A DNA stretch of 18,569 nucleotides, taken from the NCBI GenBank assembly GCA_036939755.1, contig JALLAZ010000249.1, positions 1-18,569 of the forward strand. The letters run 5' to 3'. Positions within the stretch are counted from its first letter, which is position 1, and every line of letters begins with the position of its first letter. The position numbers and the translations under genes were made by a program. This stretch comes from Stephanodiscus triporus (taxonomy: Eukaryota > Bacillariophyta > Thalassiosirophyceae > Thalassiosirales > Thalassiosiraceae). Positions 7,648-17,500 of this stretch are shown here, one piece after another. The notes beneath the pieces are model-generated. The model was not told the origin of the DNA and searched no databases. It saw nothing but the letters and a program-made list of their open reading frames with translations.

Positions 7648-10600
7648 ATGAATCCAATGATCATGTCCGCAACGATCAGGACGCGCCGAAGAGCAGTTTC
7701 GTTTTATTTGCCCTGCAGATATTTCACCAGTTTGATCGGCACAGTTGATAATTCAGTCACTATTGGTGATGTTACAGTGAATAATCCTCCTAGAGGAGAT
7801 TCTCCGCACCTTATCCCCCCCCTCCTAAGACTCAGCGGATTCCACGAAGTGAACGCCAGCTTACCTCCTTGTCATGTCTCTCATTTACGTTGGATGATGC
7901 AAAAGGATTTGGTTCTTGGTCAGGATTTTCTTTTGTTGGGAACGCCGAACCTTGCGAGAGAAAGGTAAAAAATGACATTCCGTGAATGGGTCCTCCTTTA
8001 GATTGAATGTGCTGCAAATGGACACTAGTTTACTTAAAACAATCATATATTCTTCTCGCCAATTTAGGAGACAGCTCCTGCTTCTATATGCGACTTTACT
8101 TGGTAGGGAGATTGAATGGGTTTCAATAACCAGAGATACGTCAGAAGCTGACCTCAAGCAGCGAAAAGAAGTTTCCAACAACAGGACAAGATATGTCAAT
8201 CAAGCACCTGTGAGGGCGGCATTGAATGGACGCCTGCTAATTCTTGATGGGCTTGAGAAGGCGGAAAGAAAGTGAGTTCGACTAGTTCACTGGTTATCTC
8301 ATCGGCATCTTTCTCGTCACTCACTCTCCTTCCCGCATTGATGATGTGATTTGCTTGAAGTGTATTGCCAACTCTGAACAATCTATTAGAGAATAGAGAA
8401 CTCCCTCTGGATGATGGAAGTATGCTTGTTTCGCCAGATGTGTTCGCAGCACACGGATTAGGGATAGCTGTGCACAAAAATTTTCGAGTTGCTGCATTAG
8501 CGAGTTTGTCGGTTGGAGAGAGTACAACGTTGGATCCTCCCCTGCGTTCTAGATTTCAAGCACGTTTAGTTAGCCCAGTCTCTGTTGGGGACATGCTGGT
8601 AAATGCTAGTGCAAGATCCACCGGGATATTGAGCACAACACAATTGAAAGATATTGTACAGTTGGCGGCAGGAGAATCGCCTCACGGGGTGAGCTTGGAA
8701 TCAGTTCATGATTCTGTCAAATATCTTGAGAGGCATCAACAAAGCATCACATCTGTCGCCGCATTGAATGCACATGGCATTAATACAACAGGAGAAATGA
8801 TTGGAATTGATGATATAAAAGACCCGCTTCGGTTTAATGAAAATGATCGAGGCAACAATAATATGCTCAATTTTGTAGAGACAGAAACAACGAAAGCTGT
8901 TCAAGACCTGATTGTTGCAGCATTTGAATCTGGAAAGAGAGCTGTTGCTGTCGTTGGCCCTAAAGGCTGTTATAAATCAGCCATTGCTAGAAACCTTGCA
9001 CATTCCTCGGGCGAAAAGGTTGAATTAATGAGTCTCCACCCTGATATTACAGATCGAGATTTACTCATGGCTCGGGGTACATGTAAGGAATCAGGGAACA
9101 CTATATGGAGAGAGACCCCGCTTACGAGAGCAGCAAGAGAGGGTGGCTGGGTGATTTTAGATGGTATCGACAGGCTTCGATCCGATACTCTAACTTCACT
9201 CGCGTTGTTGATGGAGAGTTTGGCAATCTTGCCAGATGGTTCACGATTTCGGGTCAGTGATAGGTTTCGATGCATTGCGATTGGACATCCGCCAAGGGAA
9301 AAGTCTTGGATCACTCCAGAAGTTAGAGATATGTTTCACTGGGTTCGAGCAACACCATTACCAAGGAAGGAACTACAGCAACTTTTGACGACGATGTTTC
9401 CCGATTTGAAGAAAGAAATACTCAACAAAATACTTAACCTGCAAGAACGATTAGAAGAGATAGTTGTTGACAACGTCGGCGATACAGAATCTATGCGGCT
9501 AACTCTTCGAAGGTTGAAACATATTTGCCGGCGAGCAGAGCAGAGGCCAAGTGAGCTTGGTCGTATCGTTCACAGCACGTTGATGACGGGTTTCTTGCCA
9601 GATTGGGAGAGAGGAATAGTCGAGGAATGTGTCTCCAAGTGTGGTATTGATGTGACAGATACTACAGAACGGGATCTTGGCTCCTTTGATCATTTGCTGA
9701 CAAAGTACAAAAGAAAATCTTCAAACCCACTTTTGGTGCCGAACCCTAGATTCGAAGAAAGCCCCGGACAAGCTAAAGTGATGAGGGATATTTTAGAAGC
9801 CCACAGTGTTGGAGAAAAAGCACTGTTGATCTGCGGATATCAGGGTGTCGGAAAGAACAAGATTGTTGATCATCTTCTGAAAAGCCTCAACTGTGAACGA
9901 GAATATCTACAGCTCCATCGAGATACAACAGTCCAATCGCTATTGCTTTCTCCTTCGGTGGAAGATGGTAGAGTCGTTTATCATGATTCTCCTCTCGTAC
10001 GGGCGGCAAAATTTGGCCGTATTCTCGTCTTGGATGAGGCAGATAAAGCACCAGTTGAGGTCGTTGCTTTATTGAAAGGCTTGATTGAAGATGGGCAGCT
10101 TTCGCTACCAGATGGCCGCATGCTTCACTATGGAGAGAACATTTCCAACCCCGATATCATTTCAATACACGAAGATTTTTCCATTTGGGCGTTGGTCAAC
10201 CCTGCGACTTACCCCTTTCACGGGAACGATTTGTCGAAGGAAATGTCAGATGTATTTTCTTGCCACACTGTCCCTCCAATGGACATCGAGTCTCATAAAC
10301 GTATCCTGCGTAGCTATGGTGACAATGTGCCTCCTAAGCTGATTGATAAGATTGTGAAGATTTGGGAAGACTTGAGAGTTGCTCAGCAAGATGGATCTAT
10401 GACATATCCTTTCAGCATTCGTGAATCTGTGAATGTGATCAAGCATTTGAACTCATTCCCCAACGATGGTATAGAAGACGCAATTGAGAATGTGATCTCA
10501 TTTGATCGGCTTGACCGAGCACTGTCAAAACATTTAGATGACGTCTTCGGCGTGCATGGCATTTTTTTTTCTCATGCCAATGTCGCGAAAAAATTACGCG

Positions 10601-11929
10601 GACGACCTGAGGGTGGTGTATCAACACCTAAGACAAGGGCTTCAGAACCCAAACATGGCAAAATTGATCCCCAAAATGAACCGCATGTTGGTAAGTAACA
10701 ATGAAAACTATTGGTTTGAATACGTGCCTCTGTCAATCACAATCCTTTTGAAATATTATTCATCTTTAATATAGGTGGAAACACCTGGGCCGGTAAGTAA
10801 CAATAAAAACATTGGTTTGTTATGCACGTCGTTGTCATTCACAATCCATTCGATACATAATGTATCTTTAACATAGGTGGTACTGGCGGGTCTGACACCG
10901 CAGGTAAGATTTTTGCGAGTTTGTAAAGACGTTCATTCATAAAACCCGCGCCATCTAATCCATGACCACATCCATAATTTGATATTTTCAGGACTAGGAG
11001 GACGGGGCGGACCATACCGTTTAGACTTGGGGCATCCTGTGCATCAAATCTCCGACGCGATGAAAGCGGAAGTATCGGAGGAGGCAGCACGAAGGGCGAG
11101 GGAGATGGCGGCAGCAGCACTGAAAAACAAGCTGAAGGAGCTTGATATGGGAAAACTTGACTGGAAGCGCTATAACAACCTTCGAGCTCAAGTAGAAGAG
11201 CAGATTTCGCAACTGACAAGTCATCTAAAGGACTTAAAGACACGAAGTGTGGAGCGTGTTTGGATGAAAAAGCAAACATCTGGAGAACTGGATGAAAACA
11301 GAATAGTCGACGCACTAGCAGGTGAACGGGACGTGTTCAAGCGTCGTGGAAAGCCGAGCGATGCATATGCCAACAATCCTATCACGATAAAACTGATTGT
11401 TGACATATCGGCATCCATGTATCGATTTAATGGGTATGACCAACGGCTCGAACGTTTGCTGGAGGCAACATTAATGATGATGGACAGCTTGCGCGACGAT
11501 AAGAGGTTCAAGTTTCACATCATTGGTCATAATGGCTCCTCGGCAAAAATCCCGTTAGTAAATCCGCAGATGGCATTGGATGAGGCGACACAACTACGAG
11601 TCTTGGAGTGCATGGTCGCTAACACTCAATATACCTACGCTGGAGACAATACGGTAGACGCAATCGCCCTTGCCGTTGCCGAGGCCACGATGGGAGAGTT
11701 GATCATCATGATATCAGATGCGAATCTTGAGAGGTATGCTATCACCATCGATGATTTGGCGCCTTTGCAGTCCCCCAACGTCCACGCTCATTTGATATTC
11801 ATCGGTTCGTTGGGCGATGAGGCAGCCGAATTGGCAAGCATCATTCCAAACAAGCGCGCTCAGGTATGCTTCCAAAGCTCTCAATTGCCGCTCATTCTCA
11901 AGAAGATAGTGACCAATGCACTGAAATGA
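7648..11929 (+). CDS. VWA8: VWA8: mitochondrial AAA+ ATPase with a C-terminal von Willebrand A domain (six exons)
   Basis: Exons by reading phase and GT-AG sites: 7648-7964, 8068-8271, 8361-10690, 10775-10792, 10877-10903, 10992-11929; the sum is 3,834 nt, 1,277 residues. The ATG at 7648 opens a basic, Arg-rich leader (residues 9-16) typical of mitochondrial import, matching the location of animal VWA8. There are three dynein-like AAA modules. The first has no Walker A. The second has GPKGCYKS (373-380), where Tyr replaces the usual Gly before Lys, and ILDGID as Walker B. The third has an intact GYQGVGKN (666-673) and LVLDEAD (about 730-735). A conserved Gly-rich hinge (about 940-975) follows, then a coiled stretch and the VWA domain with MIDAS residues DISAS (1103-1107), Thr1186 and Asp1208. 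The protein is much shorter than the human one (about 1,900 residues), because the long region between the third AAA module and the hinge is absent. The biochemical role is poorly known even in animals. Split frames are due to introns, not decay. Confidence 0.92.
7965..8067 (+). other. VWA8 intron 1 (103 nt)
   Basis: The GTAAAA donor and TTTAG acceptor join an AG|G codon to give Arg106 and restore the frame in the first AAA module, where the homologous family sequence continues without a gap. Confidence 0.85.
8272..8360 (+). other. VWA8 intron 2 (89 nt)
   Basis: The GTGAGT donor and GAAG acceptor join AA|T to make Asn174 within GLEKAERNVLP, a string conserved in VWA8 proteins, which fixes the junction. 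Confidence 0.88.
10691..10774 (+). other. VWA8 intron 3 (84 nt), sister of intron 4
   Basis: The GTAAGT donor and ATAG acceptor interrupt a Gly codon after its first base (G|GT). It has the same length, the same first 10 nt and the same last 4 nt as the next intron, and is similar throughout. Confidence 0.92.
10793..10876 (+). other. VWA8 intron 4 (84 nt), sister of intron 3
   Basis: The GTAAGT donor and ATAG acceptor are again inserted after the first base of a Gly codon in a GGTGG context. Ungapped comparison with intron 3 gives 17 of 20 identical at intron positions 41-60 and 18 of 24 at 61-84; the middle needs small gaps. Confidence 0.92.
10904..10991 (+). other. VWA8 intron 5 (88 nt)
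   Basis: The GTAAGA donor and TTTTCAG acceptor interrupt a Gly codon in the same phase as introns 3 and 4, but the sequence between does not resemble them. Confidence 0.9.
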
Positions 11930-12450
11930 TCGTAACATGACAAAACTGAACAAACGTTCACGTTCACTCACTCGTCTTACTTGAACCTTTGTATGAAGAC
12001 GGTCTTGTTTCCCTCAATTGTGTTACCACAATAGTCGTCCAGCGAAATGGTCCTTGGATATTGTTACATCAAAACACGAGTACAAGTGCCCGAGCCGGTC
12101 GAGCAAAACCCTAAAATAATTATCCCTGCCTTTTAGTGAGTTCTCTCTATGTTTTGTATTTTCCCAGAAAACTGTAGGTCTCGTTGCACAGCATATTGGA
12201 CTCATGCCTTTTCTGAGCGTTTGCATATTGTGCGAGGGAGCTGTTAGCGTGATCAGCACATTCGTCATCGGTTTCAAGCACATCGATATTTCACAAATGA
12301 AACATAAATCATCATTCGCAATAAAATAACCGGCCCTCTTTCGTCGTGCTTGCGGCATTCACCTCCCCAATCATCAATTTTCGATCCAATTGGAAAGGTG
12401 CGATGGAACGATCCCGAGGTTTGCCACCACCAGCCCCTCGAAAAATATCG
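11930..12450. other. Convergent 3' intergenic region
   Basis: This spacer of about 520 bp lies between the VWA8 and AlkB-like stop codons. A reverse frame at 12023-12358 (111 codons) shows no recognisable motif and is not called. An AATAAA occurs at 12320 on the plus strand, rather far from the VWA8 stop. Nothing else was recognised. Confidence 0.5.
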
Positions 12451-13470
12451 TCACTCTCCCCCACCCCCACACCCTCTGCCTCCCGCCGCCAACGGGCAGA
12501 CCAAGCCTCGACACTCGTCCGAGCCGTCGAGATGACGCACGATCGTCCTCCAGGTGAGATTGATCCTCTCCCCCCGACATCCCTCATGATCGACGTACGT
12601 CCGATCGTCGTCGTCGCCCGGCCACACCGAATGGAGGTAGTGCCTCTGGAACATGCCCTCCATGGTGACGAGGTCGCCGTGTCGCAACGTGATCCCGGCG
12701 ACGACGCCGCCCATCGTCGTCGTCCCCGCCTTGCGTCGTTTGACCTGAAACAATCGCTCCCCCGAACGTCGTCCGACGTCCTCGTCGTCGCCACCGTCGT
12801 CTTCGCGACGATCGCAGAGCGAGAGGGAGACGATGCGAGTTGGTCGATTCGTGCCGTCGAACAGGAACTCGTCGTCGGCGTGGTATCCGATCCCGCCCCC
12901 CCGGGGATAATAATTCAAATTGACGGAATTGAATTCGCCCTCGCCACCTCCTCCTCCTCCTCCTCCTACGATCCTCGAAACCTCCGACGTTATCTCGCGC
13001 AGGACGCCTATCATCCTCGGACACGACACGAGTCGTTGCCAGTTGTCGGAGTACCCGTACTCGCATTCGCACCCGACGTCGAACACGGACCACGCGGTCT
13101 TCCTAAGTAATGGTCGGCCCGCGTGCGACGCGTCCGTCCACGCGGAATCGCGCGGCTCGTCGACGTATGATGATGGGTGGAGGGCGCGGTACCAATCGTC
13201 GAGGCGGGACGACGGGAGCGCGGCGGGATAGTCGTAGTCGTAGTCGTAGTCGTCGTCGTCGGAGGCTGCATGCGGGAGGTGGTACGAGTAGCAGGACAGC
13301 TCGACGTCCTCGACGAAGGGCCGCCACCTTCGCGGACCGAGGGGACTGACGTTCGGGGTCAAGACGATGGGGGCGGTCTCGGTGGCTGCCGTTGCCGACA
13401 TTCGTGAAACGAGGATCTGTGCAGCCGGCTGGCGGTCAATATTTTTCAGCACGGCCTCTGGGTCTCTCAT
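12451..13470 (-). CDS. AlkB-like Fe(II)/2-oxoglutarate dioxygenase
   Basis: A 339-residue protein from the ATG at 13470 (Met24, at 13401, is an alternative; the frame extends to 13536 only with a GTG). The AlkB double-stranded beta-helix core is clear: NLNYYPRGGGIGYHADDE (about 185-201) with Fe ligands H197 and D199, then RHGDLVTMEG, QRHYLHSVW with distal ligand H280, and ERINLTWR with the 2-oxoglutarate-binding R302 and the family-specific R308. The R-x5-R end and the H-Y-x-H-S motif resemble ALKBH2/3-type repair enzymes, which remove alkyl groups from DNA or RNA bases. The upstream module RKTAWSVF...CECEYGY looks like the substrate-side lid seen in algal AlkB-like proteins. Low-complexity inserts are present: Asp/Tyr run (71-81), Gly run (169-176) and an Asp-rich loop (222-232). 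The substrate is not determined. It is divergent from the carrier gene, with 106 bp between ATGs. Confidence 0.87.
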   Translation of the reverse strand: MRDPEAVLKNIDRQPAAQILVSRMSATAATETAPIVLTPNVSPLGPRRWRPFVEDVELSCYSYHLPHAASDDDDYDYDYDYPAALPSSRLDDWYRALHPSSYVDEPRDSAWTDASHAGRPLLRKTAWSVFDVGCECEYGYSDNWQRLVSCPRMIGVLREITSEVSRIVGGGGGGGGEGEFNSVNLNYYPRGGGIGYHADDEFLFDGTNRPTRIVSLSLCDRREDDGGDDEDVGRRSGERLFQVKRRKAGTTTMGGVVAGITLRHGDLVTMEGMFQRHYLHSVWPGDDDDRTYVDHEGCRGERINLTWRTIVRHLDGSDECRGLVCPLAAGGRGCGGGGE

Positions 13471-13576
13471 TCGCGTCCCGCCTTTTCTGGCCACTGCGGC
13501 AAAATTCTGGCGCAAAATTTTGGTGCACTTAACCACCGACGTCGACCATTAGATGTGAGGAGGTAAAATAATCATC
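13471..13576. promoter_or_regulatory. Compact bidirectional promoter region (AlkB-like / carrier)
   Basis: Only 106 bp separate the two divergent ATGs. On the minus strand the segment has AAAGGCGGGA (13476-13485), close to an E2F-type site, and the plus strand has an imperfect direct repeat GGCAAAATTCTGGCGCAAAATTT. Site identity is a guess from motif resemblance. Confidence 0.4.
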
Positions 13577-14401
13577 ATGAGCACCATTATAGACATAGAG
13601 AGCTTCATAGCGGGATTCGCCTACGGCGGCACAACGGTCCTGGTCGGTCAGCCAATGGACACACTGAAGACGCTGGTCCAGGTCCGAGGCGGAGGCGGTG
13701 GCGCCCCCCCCCCCTCCCTAGTGCGCACCGCGAGGGATCTCTACGCCTCCTCCGGCGTACGGGGATTCTACCGCGGCGGCACCGCGCTCTTCCTCGGGGG
13801 AGGTCTGATGCGATCGGCTCAATTCGGGGTGAACAAGTCGGTCTTGCACGAATTGGAGCGCCGGCACGGACGGACGGATGCGAGGGATTACTGGCTCGGG
13901 TGCGTGAACCCGCACGTCGTGGCCGCCGGATGGGCGGGGGGGATAAGTCGAGGCCTAGTCGAGGGGCCGTTCGAGATGGTCAAGGTTCGACGGCAGGTCG
14001 TATCTGGATGGCGAGCGGGCGACGTATTCCGGGGATTCGGGACGACGTTATTTCGGAATTCGTTCCTCTTCTCGAGCTTCGTGATATACATGGACATATT
14101 CAAGATGCAGGTGATGGAGAAGCGCGGATACGACGTGGCCGCGGGGATACAGGCGGGCATATGCGCCAACATGGCGTGGTTGACTATATGGCCCTTGGAC
14201 GTTGTCAAGACGAGACGGCAGAGCGGCAAGTACGACGGCAGGAGCCTCGGTTGGCTTTTGGGGGACGCTTTCAGGAAGGGTGACATGTTCAGGGGTTTGT
14301 CGATGGGAATGCTCCGGAGTTTCGTGGCCAACGGCATCAGCATGGAGGTTTATAAGTGGGTAGAGACGGAACTCAGAATTCGTTTCAGGGAAAGGTCGTG
14401 A
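13577..14401 (+). CDS. Mitochondrial carrier family (SLC25) protein
   Basis: A 274-residue intronless protein with the three tandem repeats that define the family. The carrier signatures are P26-x-D28-x-x-K31 (QPMDTLK), P131-x-E133-x-x-K136 (GPFEMVK) and P206-x-D208-x-x-K211 (WPLDVVKTRRQ). Each is followed by a Gly/aromatic step such as GFYRG (63-67), FRGFG (151-155) and MFRGL (237-241). The length is normal for a six-helix inner-membrane carrier. Acidic second-signature PFE and RG-containing even helices are compatible with amino-acid or carnitine-type carriers, but the substrate cannot be assigned. A pure 11-C tract (13704-13714) encodes part of an Ala-Pro loop in the matrix-side region of repeat 1 and is a likely slippage point. 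It shares a short divergent promoter with the AlkB-like gene. Confidence 0.93.
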   Translation: MSTIIDIESFIAGFAYGGTTVLVGQPMDTLKTLVQVRGGGGGAPPPSLVRTARDLYASSGVRGFYRGGTALFLGGGLMRSAQFGVNKSVLHELERRHGRTDARDYWLGCVNPHVVAAGWAGGISRGLVEGPFEMVKVRRQVVSGWRAGDVFRGFGTTLFRNSFLFSSFVIYMDIFKMQVMEKRGYDVAAGIQAGICANMAWLTIWPLDVVKTRRQSGKYDGRSLGWLLGDAFRKGDMFRGLSMGMLRSFVANGISMEVYKWVETELRIRFRERS

Positions 14402-14554
14402 CTTGCTACGGTCAAGGATGGCCATAGAAGAAACAATGAGATTTGACTTATGAAGGGGAGTGGGGGGTGTGGGGCAATTAATGGGTGAAAAGCTGTCAAC
14501 ATGAATGTATAAACTTTTACTTCCATGACACATGACTTAATTCAAATCCAACTT
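14402..14554. other. Short convergent 3' spacer
   Basis: A 153-bp spacer between the carrier stop (+) and the membrane-protein stop (-). It has a G-rich patch at about 14456-14475 and no clear poly(A) signal. Confidence 0.5.
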
Positions 14555-17500
14555 TCAATCAATATCTTCAATATCTTGGGAATTTCTCCGTTGATGTTTG
14601 GTCATATTCGATGCAGCCTCGATTATACCTGACCAATTTCTATTATCGTAGCTGCTGGAGGCGGTAGTGCCACTCCCATTGTTGTCAGCCCCAGTGGAAT
14701 TGGTAGTCGTGGTGCCACCTTCGCTCGACCTAGAAGTGGAAGAGTAATCATCATTATCATTCGTGAACTGATCGGTAATACTGTCTCTGGCCGTGCTCGA
14801 TAGATCGGATGGGTCGGTGGCCGCCGAACGACCATGTTCTGAGTTTGAGATGCCTTCGATACTCTCATCGTCCATGGAGTCGTTGTCCGACCTTCCAGTG
14901 CTTCGTGCTTCCCTCTTTGCACTGCGCTGGACCGCCGCGCGGGCGCGTTGTGCGATCGACTTCTCCTGCATCGCCCTGAGTGTTTCGATCAGCTCCTGTT
15001 CTCGCCCGTTAAACTGTATGAGAATATCATCGACGTTGGAAAGCTCGTCGGGGACCACCCGGCGAACGAGAGCTTCCACCTCCGCTCTATATGCATTACT
15101 TCGTCGCCTTTCTGTCGACGACGTACTGATTGTTTTTATCCCGCTGCCCGAAGATGCTCTAGAGCGGGAACGGGTGGCGATGCTTTCACCAGCAATGACA
15201 TCGAGATTATTTGAATCATGTGAGGATACGCTGGAGTGGCTGGAATTGGAGTAAGCAGCGCTTTCATCTGCCGTCTCGACGCTTGCAGACTCCACGTCGG
15301 ATTCCGCAACTCTACTAGGGGGAGAGTTCCTGTCAGGACGACGAAGTGGTCGTCTAAGTTGCTCCTCGGCCTCATCGGCCTCTTCTACATATCGAGCAGC
15401 AACGGCCACCACTCCCTTTTTTATCAAATAAGCGACGAAGCGTTGGTCTGTCAGCAAGTGGGGTGTGCGAGTATCGAAACATGCAGTGGAAAATACTCAC
15501 ATCCCAATTTCCAGATTCTACCAATCGATCTATCTCGGCGTTACGAGCAACATCTGAATCTACCGTTTGAGTCTGCAGAATATAGATTTTATCAATAGCG
15601 TTGGTGAGTCCGAAAGTAGGGTACGAATAATGAAAAAATGCAGTGGACTCACACCAAGGCTCCCTGAATCACCCTGATATCTCTCGGGCGTTTCAGCCGA
15701 CTTCACCCCATAAGAGATTCGATCAGACGAATCACTATTACTCGCATCATCTTCAAAGTATGATTCTGCGTTCGAATCGCTCTCATCGTCGTCCTCTTCC
15801 CTACGCGCTCCCGCGCTCAAATCGGACGAGGCGAGAATGGCCGCAGTGGCGCCTACAGCTTCCCAGTCCCCCATCTCGATGGCGTCTTCGATGTCGCTGC
15901 TTTCCGGGGTGGAGTCGGCCATTAGCTTCTTCTCGACCGATGGAGCCGATGACGACGTAGAAGAGTCGTTACTATCGTGTAAGCCATTGTTTATTGGATG
16001 CATGGTTACGCTGCAATCATGGAGGTAGCATATCAATACAGCAAAATTGTCAGACCAACGAGATACGAAAGGGTATAGAATGTTGCCTTTTTGTCTTACC
16101 CAGACTGATTCAGAAAATTCATCGACGTCTCAGCCGATCTTGAATCGACCGAGGATTCGCCGTCGCTGGAGTCCCATCCAGAGGAGCCCGCCGAGGATTC
16201 GTCGTCGGTGGGCGTGGCGGACCCCCTGCCCACGTCCCTGGCGGAGTCCACGCTCCCGCTGTGGCTCAATTCCGATTCTCGCTCGAATGCGGCGGCTGCG
16301 CGGGCGACGTTGCGCTTGGCGCGACTGTCGCGAGGCGAGTTCGGATCGTCCCTCAGGCCCTTGGACGAGGGGCGAACGTCGTCGACGTCGCCCACCGAGG
16401 TCGTCCCGGCCCCCGAAGCGCTGCTCCGGTAATTCGAGCTCCCGCGGGATACATCATCGGCGCTACTCCCGGTGGACGAGGTCGAGGTATAGTCACTACT
16501 GCTGCTCCCCGAGAACGACGCCATCGACGACGAGTCGCTGTCGCTCTCCGCCGAGGATATCTGGTCGCGGGAGGAGGAGGCCTCGCTGCCGCCACCGCCG
16601 TCCACCCGCCCCTTCAAATCATGGTCGAAATCAGGCGTCGAGTAACTCTCGCGACCGTCCCTCCCGGTGGTACCATCCCTCCCATCAGATTTATCATCGG
16701 CGGCGCCGCGACGACGACGGTAAACGAAGACACCGATGATCCCGACGAACGCGACTCCGATGCACACCCCCGCCGCGATGCCGGCGACGTTGGATCCCCC
16801 CCCCCCCTCCTTTCCTCCTCCTTCTCCTCCTTCTTCTTTCTCCGCTTCTTTGAGGAAACCGTCAACATCAAAAGTGTCTTCCGCGGAAGATTCGACCGTC
16901 GACGTGACATAGCCGTCGGGAGTCGCGGAATAGATCGCCCGGAACTGGAGCTTCGTCGACGCGGGGACGATGAGGTCGTGGAATACCCCGTTCGTGACGT
17001 CTACCTCGAATTGGTCCTCGAAGTACACGATAGTATCCGTTCGATCGGACCCGATGGGCTCGCCAACGAATTCTATCGTTACGTTGGTCGTGACCTCGAT
17101 GCAGTGATCGGAGTCCAGTTGTAGCTCGACCGCGATTTCCTCGCTGCATTCTGCGTAGTGCGATTAGTTTCGCATCGCGATTTATGAACGAAAGGGGGCG
17201 AGAAGGGGTAGTTTTTGGCATTTACCGAACGTCAATCGTCATGAAATTCCAAGGAGTACTATACGAAAAAAGAATAGCGCGTCGTTCGTCACTCACCGAC
17301 GTCGACGACGTCCATCAGGGAGACGCCGTCCTCCTCCACCGAGGGTTTGGGATATACCAACAGTCCCCGGCGACCGCCGCTCTCCCGTCGTCGACCTCTC
17401 AACGACCACGACCCCCCATACGCCCTCCTCCCCTCCCGCCCCCCCCCGCCGTTCAATTCTCCCGCCGTCATCGCGGCCCACGCGGACATGGCCCCGAGGA

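Noticed and set aside
7648..11929. VWA8 as a pseudogene broken into several frames
   Set aside because: Every break is explained by a GT-AG intron of 84-103 nt that restores frame and the conserved protein sequence; the sum is divisible by three.
12023..12358. Reverse-strand frame of 111 codons between VWA8 and the AlkB-like gene
   Set aside because: No motif, targeting signal or composition supports it; it lies in a convergent 3' spacer.
12937..12966. Triplet-repeat tracts as a CRISPR or satellite array
   Set aside because: They are simple in-frame microsatellites without spacers and encode Gly, Ser, Asp or Glu runs.
12346..13110. Plus-strand open frame of 254 codons opposite the AlkB-like gene
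   Set aside because: It lies wholly antisense to a gene with intact catalytic motifs, has no recognisable domain, and arises from the stop-poor CGA/TCG-rich composition.
15770..15785. GTTCGAATC resembling a tRNA B box
   Set aside because: No A box or cloverleaf surrounds it and it lies in frame inside exon 3 of the membrane-protein gene.
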